Shown in pieces: positions 1 through 5,802 of a DNA stretch of 15,673 nucleotides. The translations under genes and the position numbers were made by a program. The notes under the pieces are model-generated. The model worked only from the letters and a program-made list of their open reading frames with translations. It was not told the origin of the DNA and did no database searches. Every line of letters starts with the position of its first letter. Position 1 is the first letter of the stretch. Source of the DNA: Desulfobacteraceae bacterium UBA2771 (lineage in GTDB: Bacteria > Desulfobacterota > Desulfobacteria > Desulfobacterales > Desulfosarcinaceae); contig DEIP01000036.1 in assembly GCA_002352605.1 (NCBI GenBank), forward strand, positions 1 through 15,673, given 5' to 3'.

Positions 1-548
1 TCTGTCAGCAGGGTTATGTCTTGCGTTTGGTCGATAAGTTCTGCCAGCGTCTTTATAGCTTTTTCGAAAAGGGATCTGACCATTTTACCGCAACTCAGTT
101 CCCAAATGAATCGGCTGGCTCTATCCATGAGGACGATAGTCCATCCGGAAGAGTCCTCAGCAGGAACATTTTTATTAACTTTCGTATAAAATTCATCACC
201 TTCGATGACCAATTGGATAAACCTATGTGCCATTGAATAGATGAGTAGCGTGTGATGCAAAGTAGAAAATTTTCGTTCCCAGGAAAGGAGGGTGTTTTTA
301 GCGATATCAAAAACCCTGCAGGTAGCATTGAATGACGTCCCCTCAGTGCGGGCCTTTAAGACTTTCCAAATCGTACTGACAGGCGTTCTGAAACCTTGCA
401 GGAAGGTGTTTTTTGTTTCTGAAAATGAAAGCCCACAGTCTCGACAAAGAAACATTTTTCTGAAACCATTTGAAATTGTTTTGTATTCATAATCAATTCG
501 GGTATTTTCAGACGAGCAATTGGGGCATTTACATGTAAACAGAGGCAT
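1..548 (-). CDS. IS1-family transposase, N-terminal 182 residues (cut by window edge)
   Basis: The frame starts at ATG 548-546, with AAGGAG (560-555) six bases upstream, and stays open to base 1, so the gene is truncated only by the window. Residues 6-38 form a treble-clef-like zinc finger with pairs C8/C11 and C35/C38 and the segment GFRKMFLCRDCGLSFSETKN, typical of the InsA-like part of IS1 transposases. A helix-turn-helix-like stretch follows (about 56-92). D118-E119 in EGDEFYTKV would be the first acid of the DDE catalytic triad, as in the DELxxxV motif of single-ORF IS1 transposases. The remaining catalytic residues lie off the edge. No frameshift or stop is seen in the visible part. Here InsA and InsB functions appear fused in one frame, unlike E. 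coli IS1, which needs frameshifting. Family assignment is by motif recognition. Confidence 0.85.
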   Translation of the reverse strand, partial: MPLFTCKCPNCSSENTRIDYEYKTISNGFRKMFLCRDCGLSFSETKNTFLQGFRTPVSTIWKVLKARTEGTSFNATCRVFDIAKNTLLSWERKFSTLHHTLLIYSMAHRFIQLVIEGDEFYTKVNKNVPAEDSSGWTIVLMDRASRFIWELSCGKMVRSLFEKAIKTLAELIDQTQDITLLT

Positions 549-566
549 AATCTACTCCTTTAAATA

Positions 567-585
567 TTAGTTGGGGTAGATTACC
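567..585 (-). repeat. Candidate IS1 terminal inverted repeat
   Basis: On the minus strand this reads GGTAATCTACCCCAACTAA, directly upstream of the transposase ribosome-binding site. It matches the outline of the IS1 end (GGTnAT...CC.AACT). The base composition changes from AT-rich to GC-rich about 70 bases further on, at about 655, not exactly here. The partner repeat needed to prove the end is outside the window. Confidence 0.45.
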
Positions 586-600
586 GTACACCTTTTAGTT

Positions 601-746
601 AGCTGTGTCCAGTTTTATTTGTGTTTTCAGCCATATACAGTGCCTATTCAACTGAACCAGTGCCCGGCACGGGCACCCGGAATCTCACCGCCGACGGCAA
701 AAAAGCCATCTGCGATCCCTTCGACGCTTCCTTCGGGCCCACCTGA
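601..746 (+). pseudogene. C-terminal coding remnant of an unidentified protein
   Basis: A + strand frame runs from a TAG at about 598-600 to TGA at 744-746. From about 657 its third codon positions are overwhelmingly G or C, the signature of genuine genes in this genome. The last residues read GTRNLTADGKKAICDPFDAS followed by FGPT. No convincing start codon or ribosome-binding site precedes it. The upstream 60 bases are AT-rich and abut the IS1 end. The simplest reading is the 3' end of a gene whose 5' part was lost or displaced by IS activity. I do not recognise the family. The next feature downstream is a strong hairpin that could have been its terminator. Confidence 0.4.
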
Positions 747-767
747 GCCCCGGCCATCAAGAGTGCT

Positions 768-803
768 GACTGACGGTTGTCGGCCCTCCGGCAACCGTCA
801 GTC
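768..803. terminator. 16-bp-stem hairpin between convergent gene ends
   Basis: GACTGACGGTTGTCGG (768-783) pairs with CCGGCAACCGTCAGTC (788-803), with one T-G wobble and a CCCT tetraloop. It sits between the stop of the + strand remnant (746) and the stop of the minus-strand nitroreductase (819), a typical place for a bidirectional terminator. Neither strand has a good T-run after the stem, so rho-independent termination is uncertain. It could instead be an mRNA 3'-end stabiliser. Confidence 0.5.
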
Positions 804-818
804 TTGGAAAACCGCAAA

Positions 819-1352
819 TTATTGCTTACTGCCGTAACGATTGATGCTCACCTTGTCGCGCTGAAGGGATGCGTCCGGGTGGGCGGAGGGCTGCCGGGCC
901 GGATAGCCGATGGCCATGATGGACGACACCACCAGCCCCGACGGCAGCCCCAGCACCTCGGCCGCATAGTCACCGGCGGTTTGTGTTTCATCATGGTAGC
1001 GCTTGCGAAGCTGGATCCAGCAGCTGCCCAGCCCCATGTCGGTGGCGGCCAGATGCAGGATAATGGCGGCAATGGAGACGTCTTCCACCCACACATCCGA
1101 TTTTTCGGGGTCCGCACAAACCGCGATGGCCAAAGGCGCGTTGGCTAAAAAAGAAGCGCCGTGGGGTTTGGCCTTGGCCAGGCGGTCGATAATTTCCGAA
1201 TCCTTAACCACGACGAATTCCCAGGGATTAAACCCCCTGGAGGAGGGCGAACGCAAGGCGGCTTCCACCAGCAGATCCACCTTCGCCGGCTCGATCCGTT
1301 GTTTCTGAAATTGACGAACACTTCGCCGCGATCTCAGCAGGTCAATAAACAT
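819..1352 (-). CDS. Nitroreductase family protein (FMN-dependent oxidoreductase)
   Basis: A 177-residue protein of the compact nitroreductase fold. These enzymes use FMN and NAD(P)H to reduce nitro compounds, quinones or enones, usually as cytoplasmic dimers. The N-terminal SRRSVRQF (residues 8-15) is the conserved phosphate-binding stretch for FMN. SPSSRGFNPWEFVVV (35-49) is the usual substrate/FMN segment. The GLGSCWIQ block (107-114) and the later GLPSGLVVSSIMAIGYP region match the second FMN-binding part. The length fits the short subfamily. ATG 1352 is preceded by GGAGGG at six bases, so the start is secure. It is the last gene of a likely minus-strand run after the YchJ protein (92 bp gap) and ends 15 bp before a strong hairpin. 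The substrate cannot be told from sequence. Confidence 0.9.
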   Translation of the reverse strand: MFIDLLRSRRSVRQFQKQRIEPAKVDLLVEAALRSPSSRGFNPWEFVVVKDSEIIDRLAKAKPHGASFLANAPLAIAVCADPEKSDVWVEDVSIAAIILHLAATDMGLGSCWIQLRKRYHDETQTAGDYAAEVLGLPSGLVVSSIMAIGYPARQPSAHPDASLQRDKVSINRYGSKQ

Positions 1353-1444
1353 ATTTTACCCTCCGACACGACGCGCCAATCGTGACAGCGCATTGTCTTC
1401 AATCTTCAGATCCCGGTTTACCGTCTTCTCGCTTCCTACATCAG

Positions 1445-1933
1445 TCATCTTGCGCAGCATTTCTTATACTTCTTACCGCTTCCGCAAGCGCACGGATCGT
1501 TCCTTCCGATTTTCGGGCCCTGGCGAACGACTTGAACCGGCGGTGGCGGTTGGCCTTCCTTGAAGTACCAACGGCCGTCTTCGTGGACAAATTCGGCAAT
1601 TTCATGGTGATCAAACGCCTTGCTGTCTTTACGGTAGCGGGCCACAAACTCAACCGTCCCCGCCGTGTCATCCGGGCCGCCCTTCTCGACATTCCGAATC
1701 TCCAGTCGCTGCCAATCCAGCTTTTTGGACCAGGCCGCCGTCCCTTTGCGGTCATCGTCCTTACGACCGGCCGGGTGTGTGGTCTCAAAGATATAGTCAA
1801 ACGCCTTTTTGGCATGGGCCGTGAACCGGGAACGCATCAGCGCTTCGGCGGTATCGGCCGTCCGCGCGCCATCAAGCAGCGGTTGACAACAATCGGCAAA
1901 CTCCTTTTGACTTCCACAGGGACAAAGTTCCAT
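1445..1933 (-). CDS. YchJ-family protein with SEC-C zinc motifs at both ends
   Basis: A 162-residue YchJ-like protein. It carries two copies of the CxCx8CC zinc-binding SEC-C pattern: C4, C6, C15, C16 at the N-terminus and C148, C150, C159, C160 at the C-terminus. The C-terminal copy is the classic GRNDPCACGSGKKYKKCC. Between them lies an NTF2-like alpha/beta region (about 28-128) including LMRSRFTAH, highly characteristic of YchJ. I chose ATG 1933 (MELCPCGS) because YchJ proteins begin directly before the first zinc motif and because GGAG lies about seven bases upstream. An in-frame ATG at 1969 would add 12 residues but has no ribosome-binding site. The gene begins 47 bp after the CDP-alcohol phosphatidyltransferase stop, so co-transcription is likely. 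The biological role of YchJ is not established. Confidence 0.88.
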   Translation of the reverse strand: MELCPCGSQKEFADCCQPLLDGARTADTAEALMRSRFTAHAKKAFDYIFETTHPAGRKDDDRKGTAAWSKKLDWQRLEIRNVEKGGPDDTAGTVEFVARYRKDSKAFDHHEIAEFVHEDGRWYFKEGQPPPPVQVVRQGPKIGRNDPCACGSGKKYKKCCAR

Positions 1934-1980
1934 CGTGTTGCTCCAGGTATTGGGTTTTTGTGCGCACATCTTTTTACATA

Positions 1981-3471
1981 TCAGCCTTCAGGCAAAGGGT
2001 TCCTACGACTTTCCCGGGCGGCATCTTCCGGCTGGATACGCCAGGTAAACAGGGGCGACAGAAGGTAGAGAAAAGCGTATCCCAAACAAATTTGTCCAAA
2101 GATGGGAGTAAACATGCTGACTGTCAATAGAATCAGGTTGGCGCGACCGAACCAGGGATGGCGGCTCATCGTCCGTCCCAGGTGGATATAACGGATGGGG
2201 TAAATGTTCATGATGACACCGGCAAACCCCATGATACCTGCTGAAAACCCCCCCCAGAAAAGAATCCGCTGCGACGACAGGGCCAGGGCATGATCGAAAA
2301 TCACCAGCGGGGACATGACCAGCATGGCCGCTGCAGGCGTGGGCAAGCCTTTGAAAAATCCGGGGATCGGGTTTTTATCCAGGGTAAAGTAAACCAGTCG
2401 GCCCATTCCCGCCACCGCGTAGAACACAGCGATCCAGCCCACGTGCAGGTGCGCAAAACGGCCTTCGCCAAACTGGCTCATGGTGACGTAGAAGATCCAG
2501 GCCGGTACGATGCAAAAGCTGATTGCATCGGCCAGATCGTCCATGATGCTGCCCATGTTGATTTTCTTCTTGGGCAGTTCCGCGGAAAGGGGTTCCGTAA
2601 GGCCCAGGCGGCGGGCCAGTGCCCCATCCAGCTTGTCAAAGGTGGCGGCCCCGATCAACATCAAATAGGATTCCCGCATGCGGCCTTGATAGGCAAAAAA
2701 CACGGCAATCAGTCCCATCAGGGCGTTCATCACCGTCAGGGCATTGGGAAACACCGACAGGATTTTTCGCCGGAGCATCTGATTCCCGAAACACAATTCG
2801 TCCAGGCAGGCAGTGCCGTATTTGCGGCAGTAGCCGGCAATGGACCCCAGGTTGATAATAAAAAACAGGATCTCCACAAAAAACAGGATTCTCAGGGAGA
2901 GGTTCCCTAAGTAGGAGATGCGAAAATAGATCCACGATTCCGGACCTTGGGGAATATAGAAGGCGTAAGCGTAGAGCAGGGCACTGACCGGAGCGGCCAC
3001 GATGGTGCGCATGCGGTTGTATTCGCTGCTTTCAGGCTCCACGCCCTGACGGATGGCAAATCCGCGCATGAAGGACGCAAAGCTGTCCCGCACCAGCACC
3101 GTTACACAAAGCGCCAGCACCAAAATCGCATGCAGTAGCTGGCCGCGGGTGGGGTCGGAGGCCGACACCAGCAGACGCCACATCATACCGGCGGCGATGA
3201 CCGGAAAGATAATGGAATAAACCAGCTTGTCCATAAGCCGGTCCGCCAGTTGCGCCAGCGGGGCGTTGGGCCGGAACCGGGCCGAAAACCAGCCATCCAC
3301 CAGATCGAAAATCATGGAGGTGAGCAGAAATGAAACCCCGACGATGTAAACCACCGGGTTTCTGCCCCACATGATCGCCAGGGCGCAGATCATGCCGCCA
3401 AAAATCAAAACAGGGCGACTGTATACGAGGATGGCGGCCAATCGTGCCGGCAGCGGAATGTTGTCGGTCAT
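1981..3471 (-). CDS. Tandem CDP-alcohol phosphatidyltransferase (PgsA-like/PssA-like fusion)
   Basis: A 496-residue polytopic membrane protein with two CDP-alcohol phosphatidyltransferase domains. Such enzymes transfer a phosphatidyl group from CDP-diacylglycerol to an alcohol and need the motif DxxDGxxAR...GxxxDxxxD. Domain 1 (about 10-200) carries D56, D59-G60, D77 and D81, but has one extra residue between DG and AR and Ala instead of Gly before D77. Domain 2 (about 235-480) carries DKLDGALAR (279-287), then G307, D311 and D315 after an 11-residue insertion, followed by the GLPTPAAA loop (376-383) typical of phosphatidylserine synthases. Single-domain family members are usually about 180-270 residues, so this is a true fusion. 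The start at ATG 3471 lacks a strong ribosome-binding site, but a good promoter lies at 3533-3561. It heads the minus-strand group with YchJ and nitroreductase. Head-group specificity is unknown, and domain 1 may have reduced or altered activity. Confidence 0.88.
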   Translation of the reverse strand: MTDNIPLPARLAAILVYSRPVLIFGGMICALAIMWGRNPVVYIVGVSFLLTSMIFDLVDGWFSARFRPNAPLAQLADRLMDKLVYSIIFPVIAAGMMWRLLVSASDPTRGQLLHAILVLALCVTVLVRDSFASFMRGFAIRQGVEPESSEYNRMRTIVAAPVSALLYAYAFYIPQGPESWIYFRISYLGNLSLRILFFVEILFFIINLGSIAGYCRKYGTACLDELCFGNQMLRRKILSVFPNALTVMNALMGLIAVFFAYQGRMRESYLMLIGAATFDKLDGALARRLGLTEPLSAELPKKKINMGSIMDDLADAISFCIVPAWIFYVTMSQFGEGRFAHLHVGWIAVFYAVAGMGRLVYFTLDKNPIPGFFKGLPTPAAAMLVMSPLVIFDHALALSSQRILFWGGFSAGIMGFAGVIMNIYPIRYIHLGRTMSRHPWFGRANLILLTVSMFTPIFGQICLGYAFLYLLSPLFTWRIQPEDAARESRRNPLPEG

Positions 3472-3532
3472 GGAAGCAATGCCTGTTGGCTTTAAAGGTG
3501 TTGATTGAGCGATTTAACCATCAAACGAAGCC

Positions 3533-3561
3533 ATCATAAAGGGATTGCCCATTCGAGTCAA
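3533..3561 (-). promoter_or_regulatory. Sigma70-type promoter for the CDP-alcohol phosphatidyltransferase gene
   Basis: On the minus strand, TTGACT (3561-3556) is followed after exactly 17 bases by TATGAT (3538-3533). Each box matches consensus at five of six positions. Transcription would start near 3526, giving a leader of about 55 bases before ATG 3471. Spacing and position are ideal. Function is inferred from the consensus match only. Confidence 0.6.
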
Positions 3562-3640
3562 GGCGGGAGCGACCGGGTATTCACATCTTTTTATGCAACA
3601 AGGATCAAGACCGATGAGACGGCTTAGATACGACAAATAT

Positions 3641-3669
3641 TTGACAAAAACAGGCGCTGCTATCAAAAT
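3641..3669 (+). promoter_or_regulatory. Sigma70-type promoter for the phytochelatin-synthase-like gene
   Basis: A perfect TTGACA (3641-3646) is followed after 17 bases by CAAAAT (3664-3669), which matches TATAAT at four of six positions. The start site would fall near 3676, about 56 bases before ATG 3732. With the minus-strand promoter at 3533-3561 it forms a divergent pair about 80 bases apart, so a regulator bound between them could control both units. Confidence 0.5.
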
Positions 3670-3731
3670 GCTTGAATGAATCCGACCAATGACCCGATTT
3701 TGGATCATCTTTTTTCAGTTGGGGGGTGGAA

Positions 3732-4487
3732 ATGAGCCTGCGGCGAAACCTGATCAGCCCGTACCTTTACGCCCGCTATGGCTTTCATCGCGTGACAGGC
3801 ACCGGCGCGTTTGGAAACGACCGGGTTCGAATCGACCATGCTCTCGCTCAGCCCCAATGGAATCCCCTCAAACAGGCCTTATGGAAATACCACGTCAAGC
3901 AGTTTCATGAATCCTCATGTTCCGTGGCCAGCGTGGTATCATGCATCAATGCCATCAGTTCCCTGGGAAACGGCAAGGCCCGTCCCATCAGCCAGGCCGA
4001 CATCCTCGATCGGGTGACCACCGGCCACTGGAAAAAACGGATGAGTGACGGCGGATACCGCGGACGCCGCGGGCTGCCGCTGCCACTTCTTGGCCAGGTG
4101 GTCAAGGACAGCATCGCGGCTTACCAACTGAAGGTTGGAAGCGTGGATGTCGTTCAGATACCCAAAAACGCACCCAGGAGATCGCCCATCCGGAAAATGC
4201 TGAAAAAGCGACTGCGCAATTTTGATCGCCTTGGCGGCGACCTGGTCATCGCCCATTTCGATCAGGGCACCCTCGTTCCCACCTTGAATATCCCCCACAT
4301 ATCGCCCGTGGGCGCTTATGATACAATCGCCGATCGGGTCACCCTGCTCGATGTGGATCCCGAACAGGAAAAGCCCTATCAGGTGACTTTCGACACGTTC
4401 TACAAGAGCCTGTCTTCCGACTACCATCATGTGTTTGAAGCATACGGGTACGGCAGCGGCGGGTATATCTGTATCCGGATACGATAG
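3732..4487 (+). CDS. Phytochelatin synthase-like (peptidase family C83) protein
   Basis: A 251-residue protein of the papain-like phytochelatin synthase superfamily. Numbering from ATG 3732, the catalytic triad can be read as C63 in HESSCSVASVVSCINA, H189 in PHISPVGAYD and D207 in VTLLDVDP, matching the Cys-His-Asp order and local motifs of phytochelatin synthases. Eukaryotic members join gamma-Glu-Cys units. Bacterial short forms mainly cleave the glycine from glutathione or its conjugates. This protein is compact, without the Cys-rich C-terminal domain of plant enzymes and without an evident signal peptide. ATG 3732 was chosen over GTG 3726 because the G-rich run at 3721-3729 fits a ribosome-binding site. 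A consensus promoter lies upstream. The gene ends 54 bp before the Tat-exported hydrolase, suggesting an operon. Overall similarity to known phytochelatin synthases is modest, so the substrate is open. Confidence 0.7.
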   Translation: MSLRRNLISPYLYARYGFHRVTGTGAFGNDRVRIDHALAQPQWNPLKQALWKYHVKQFHESSCSVASVVSCINAISSLGNGKARPISQADILDRVTTGHWKKRMSDGGYRGRRGLPLPLLGQVVKDSIAAYQLKVGSVDVVQIPKNAPRRSPIRKMLKKRLRNFDRLGGDLVIAHFDQGTLVPTLNIPHISPVGAYDTIADRVTLLDVDPEQEKPYQVTFDTFYKSLSSDYHHVFEAYGYGSGGYICIRIR

Positions 4488-4541
4488 GCGGTCTTCGTAA
4501 AGTTGCATCTTCCGGTAATTATGGTTAGTTTTTTGGCCACC

Positions 4542-5666
4542 ATGAATATGATTCAACCCAAACAGCGCATGTCCAGGAGACGGTTCATTGGCAAAATCTC
4601 GACAGCATTCAAGGTCGTGCTGGCGGCCCAGTTTCTGCCCCAGATGGTGCGGGCTGCCGCAGACACCGGCGGCACGGCTGCGGCGCTTCACTATCGCCCG
4701 CTCACCGGCGACGTCCTGCGGGAGATGGCCCGACGCAAGATGCACCATGGTCCGGACATCTTTTTGAATCCCATGGGTATCCCGCGCAACAAGCGATTCC
4801 GGCAGGTGCTCTCCTGGAAGCTGTTTCACAAAAACGCCTACGGTGATTTTCTTGACGACCAGCCGCTTTTACCTGTTACCATCGACTGGGAGCCAGTCAA
4901 GGCACACCGGGGCGTGTCGATCACCTTCATCAAACATTCGACCCTGCTGATCAAGGATGTGGACCGTGTCCTGCTGATCGATCCGGTATTCAACGACATC
5001 TTCTGGTTCATCAAGGACTTTACGCCCCTGGCTTTCAATCTGAATGAAATGCCACGGCCGGACCATGTACTGATCACCCACGGCCACTACGACCACCTGG
5101 ATCACCAGTCCCTGGGACTCCTGGATCAGGGCACCCACGTGATCAGCCCCTTGGGGTACGACAGCGAATTCAAAGCGGCAGGCATATCCAACCGCACCCG
5201 GTTGGACTGGTATGAATACTACAGCGATGGCGACCGGGAGATCACCTTGCTGCCCGCCAACCACTGGACCATGCGCAACCCCATCATCGGCCCCAACCGC
5301 TCCCTTTGGGGCGGCTACATGATCAAAACCGCCGGCGGGCCGTCGATCTACATTTCGGGAGACAGCGCCTACTTTGATGGATTCGAACAACTGGCCAACG
5401 ATTATAATATCGACCTGGCCATCTTCAACTTGGGCGCCTATGCACCGCGATGGCTCATGGCGCCCAGCCACATGAACCCGGCGGAAACGGTCCAGGCGTT
5501 TCAGGAGATCAAGGCCAGGCAACTGATGATCGCCCACTGGGGCACCTTCCAACTGGGCGACGAACCGGTTCACTTTCCCCCCGCAGACTTGAGACAAGCG
5601 CTTGATGAAAAAAGGCTTTTATCACGCTGGATCGAGCTGGGTCATGGGCAGACCCACTTTTTCTGA
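4542..5666 (+). CDS. Tat-exported NAPE-PLD-like metallo-beta-lactamase-fold hydrolase
   Basis: About 374 residues (numbered from ATG 4542). The N-terminus has a twin-arginine motif, SRRRFIG (11-17), followed by an apolar stretch ending near VRAAA, so export of the folded metalloenzyme to the periplasm is likely. The metallo-beta-lactamase core shows ITHGHYDHLD (metal ligands H180, H182, D184, H185), H241 in PANHWTMRN, D274 in ISGDSAYF and H332 in IAHWGTF. The segments SLWGGY, GAYAPRW, HMNPAE and HWGTF are hallmarks of the N-acyl-phosphatidylethanolamine phospholipase D (NAPE-PLD) group, which cleaves N-acylated phospholipids, as distinct from beta-lactamases. Several start codons are possible (TTG 4503, ATG 4521, 4542, 4548, 4569) and none has a clear ribosome-binding site. 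4542 is a compromise that keeps the Tat motif near the N-terminus. The gene is probably co-transcribed with the C83 protein upstream. Confidence 0.85.
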   Translation: MNMIQPKQRMSRRRFIGKISTAFKVVLAAQFLPQMVRAAADTGGTAAALHYRPLTGDVLREMARRKMHHGPDIFLNPMGIPRNKRFRQVLSWKLFHKNAYGDFLDDQPLLPVTIDWEPVKAHRGVSITFIKHSTLLIKDVDRVLLIDPVFNDIFWFIKDFTPLAFNLNEMPRPDHVLITHGHYDHLDHQSLGLLDQGTHVISPLGYDSEFKAAGISNRTRLDWYEYYSDGDREITLLPANHWTMRNPIIGPNRSLWGGYMIKTAGGPSIYISGDSAYFDGFEQLANDYNIDLAIFNLGAYAPRWLMAPSHMNPAETVQAFQEIKARQLMIAHWGTFQLGDEPVHFPPADLRQALDEKRLLSRWIELGHGQTHFF

Positions 5667-5802
5667 CCGGGAATGTCTGTGGGGAGATAAATGGGTGACC
5701 ACTGGCGTTACGAACAGGATTTTTGAGAAGAGGGCCTGGGTACCCGAGTCCCGGGTTTCATGCGTCAAGCGGGAAGGTTATTGGAAAATCGTTGAGTAGG
5801 CC

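Larger units (their letters stand above)
1..585 (-). mobile_element. Partial IS1-family insertion sequence, one end visible
   Basis: This AT-rich block holds an IS1-family transposase gene reading off the left edge. Read on the minus strand, the sequence just outside the gene (585 down to 567) is GGTAATCTACCCCAACTAA. It resembles the classical IS1 terminal repeat, which starts GGTGATGCTGCCAACTTA, sharing the GGT, AT, CC and AACT blocks in order. I therefore place the element end at about 585. IS1 elements usually duplicate 8-9 bp of target, so GTACACCTT at 586-594 would be the expected copy, but the partner end lies outside the window. The assignment to a mobile element is firm from the protein. 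The exact end is an inference from partial similarity. Confidence 0.72.

Noticed and set aside
619..837. Plus-strand open frame of 72 codons left of the nitroreductase
   Set aside because: Pro/Ser-rich and running through the hairpin. The neighbouring frame ending at 746 has much better third-position bias.
2290..2910. Plus-strand open frame of 206 codons inside the CDP-alcohol phosphatidyltransferase gene
   Set aside because: Gln/His/Gly-rich with no domain. It is antisense to a membrane protein with clear motifs.
3514..3708. Minus-strand open frame of 64 codons in the divergent region
   Set aside because: It overlaps both promoter candidates and has no ribosome-binding site or recognisable family.
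3939..4829. Long minus-strand open frame (296 codons) opposite the C83 and hydrolase genes
   Set aside because: It spans the gap between two well-supported plus-strand genes, shows no recognisable motif and is an expected antisense shadow of GC-rich codons.
4869..5597. Minus-strand open frame (242 codons) opposite the NAPE-PLD-like gene
   Set aside because: It mirrors the metal-binding and HWGTF regions of a clear hydrolase. Its composition is typical of an antisense shadow.
5742..5756. Small hairpin ACCCG-AGTCC-CGGGT as terminator between convergent genes
   Set aside because: Only five base pairs and two following T residues. Too weak to call.
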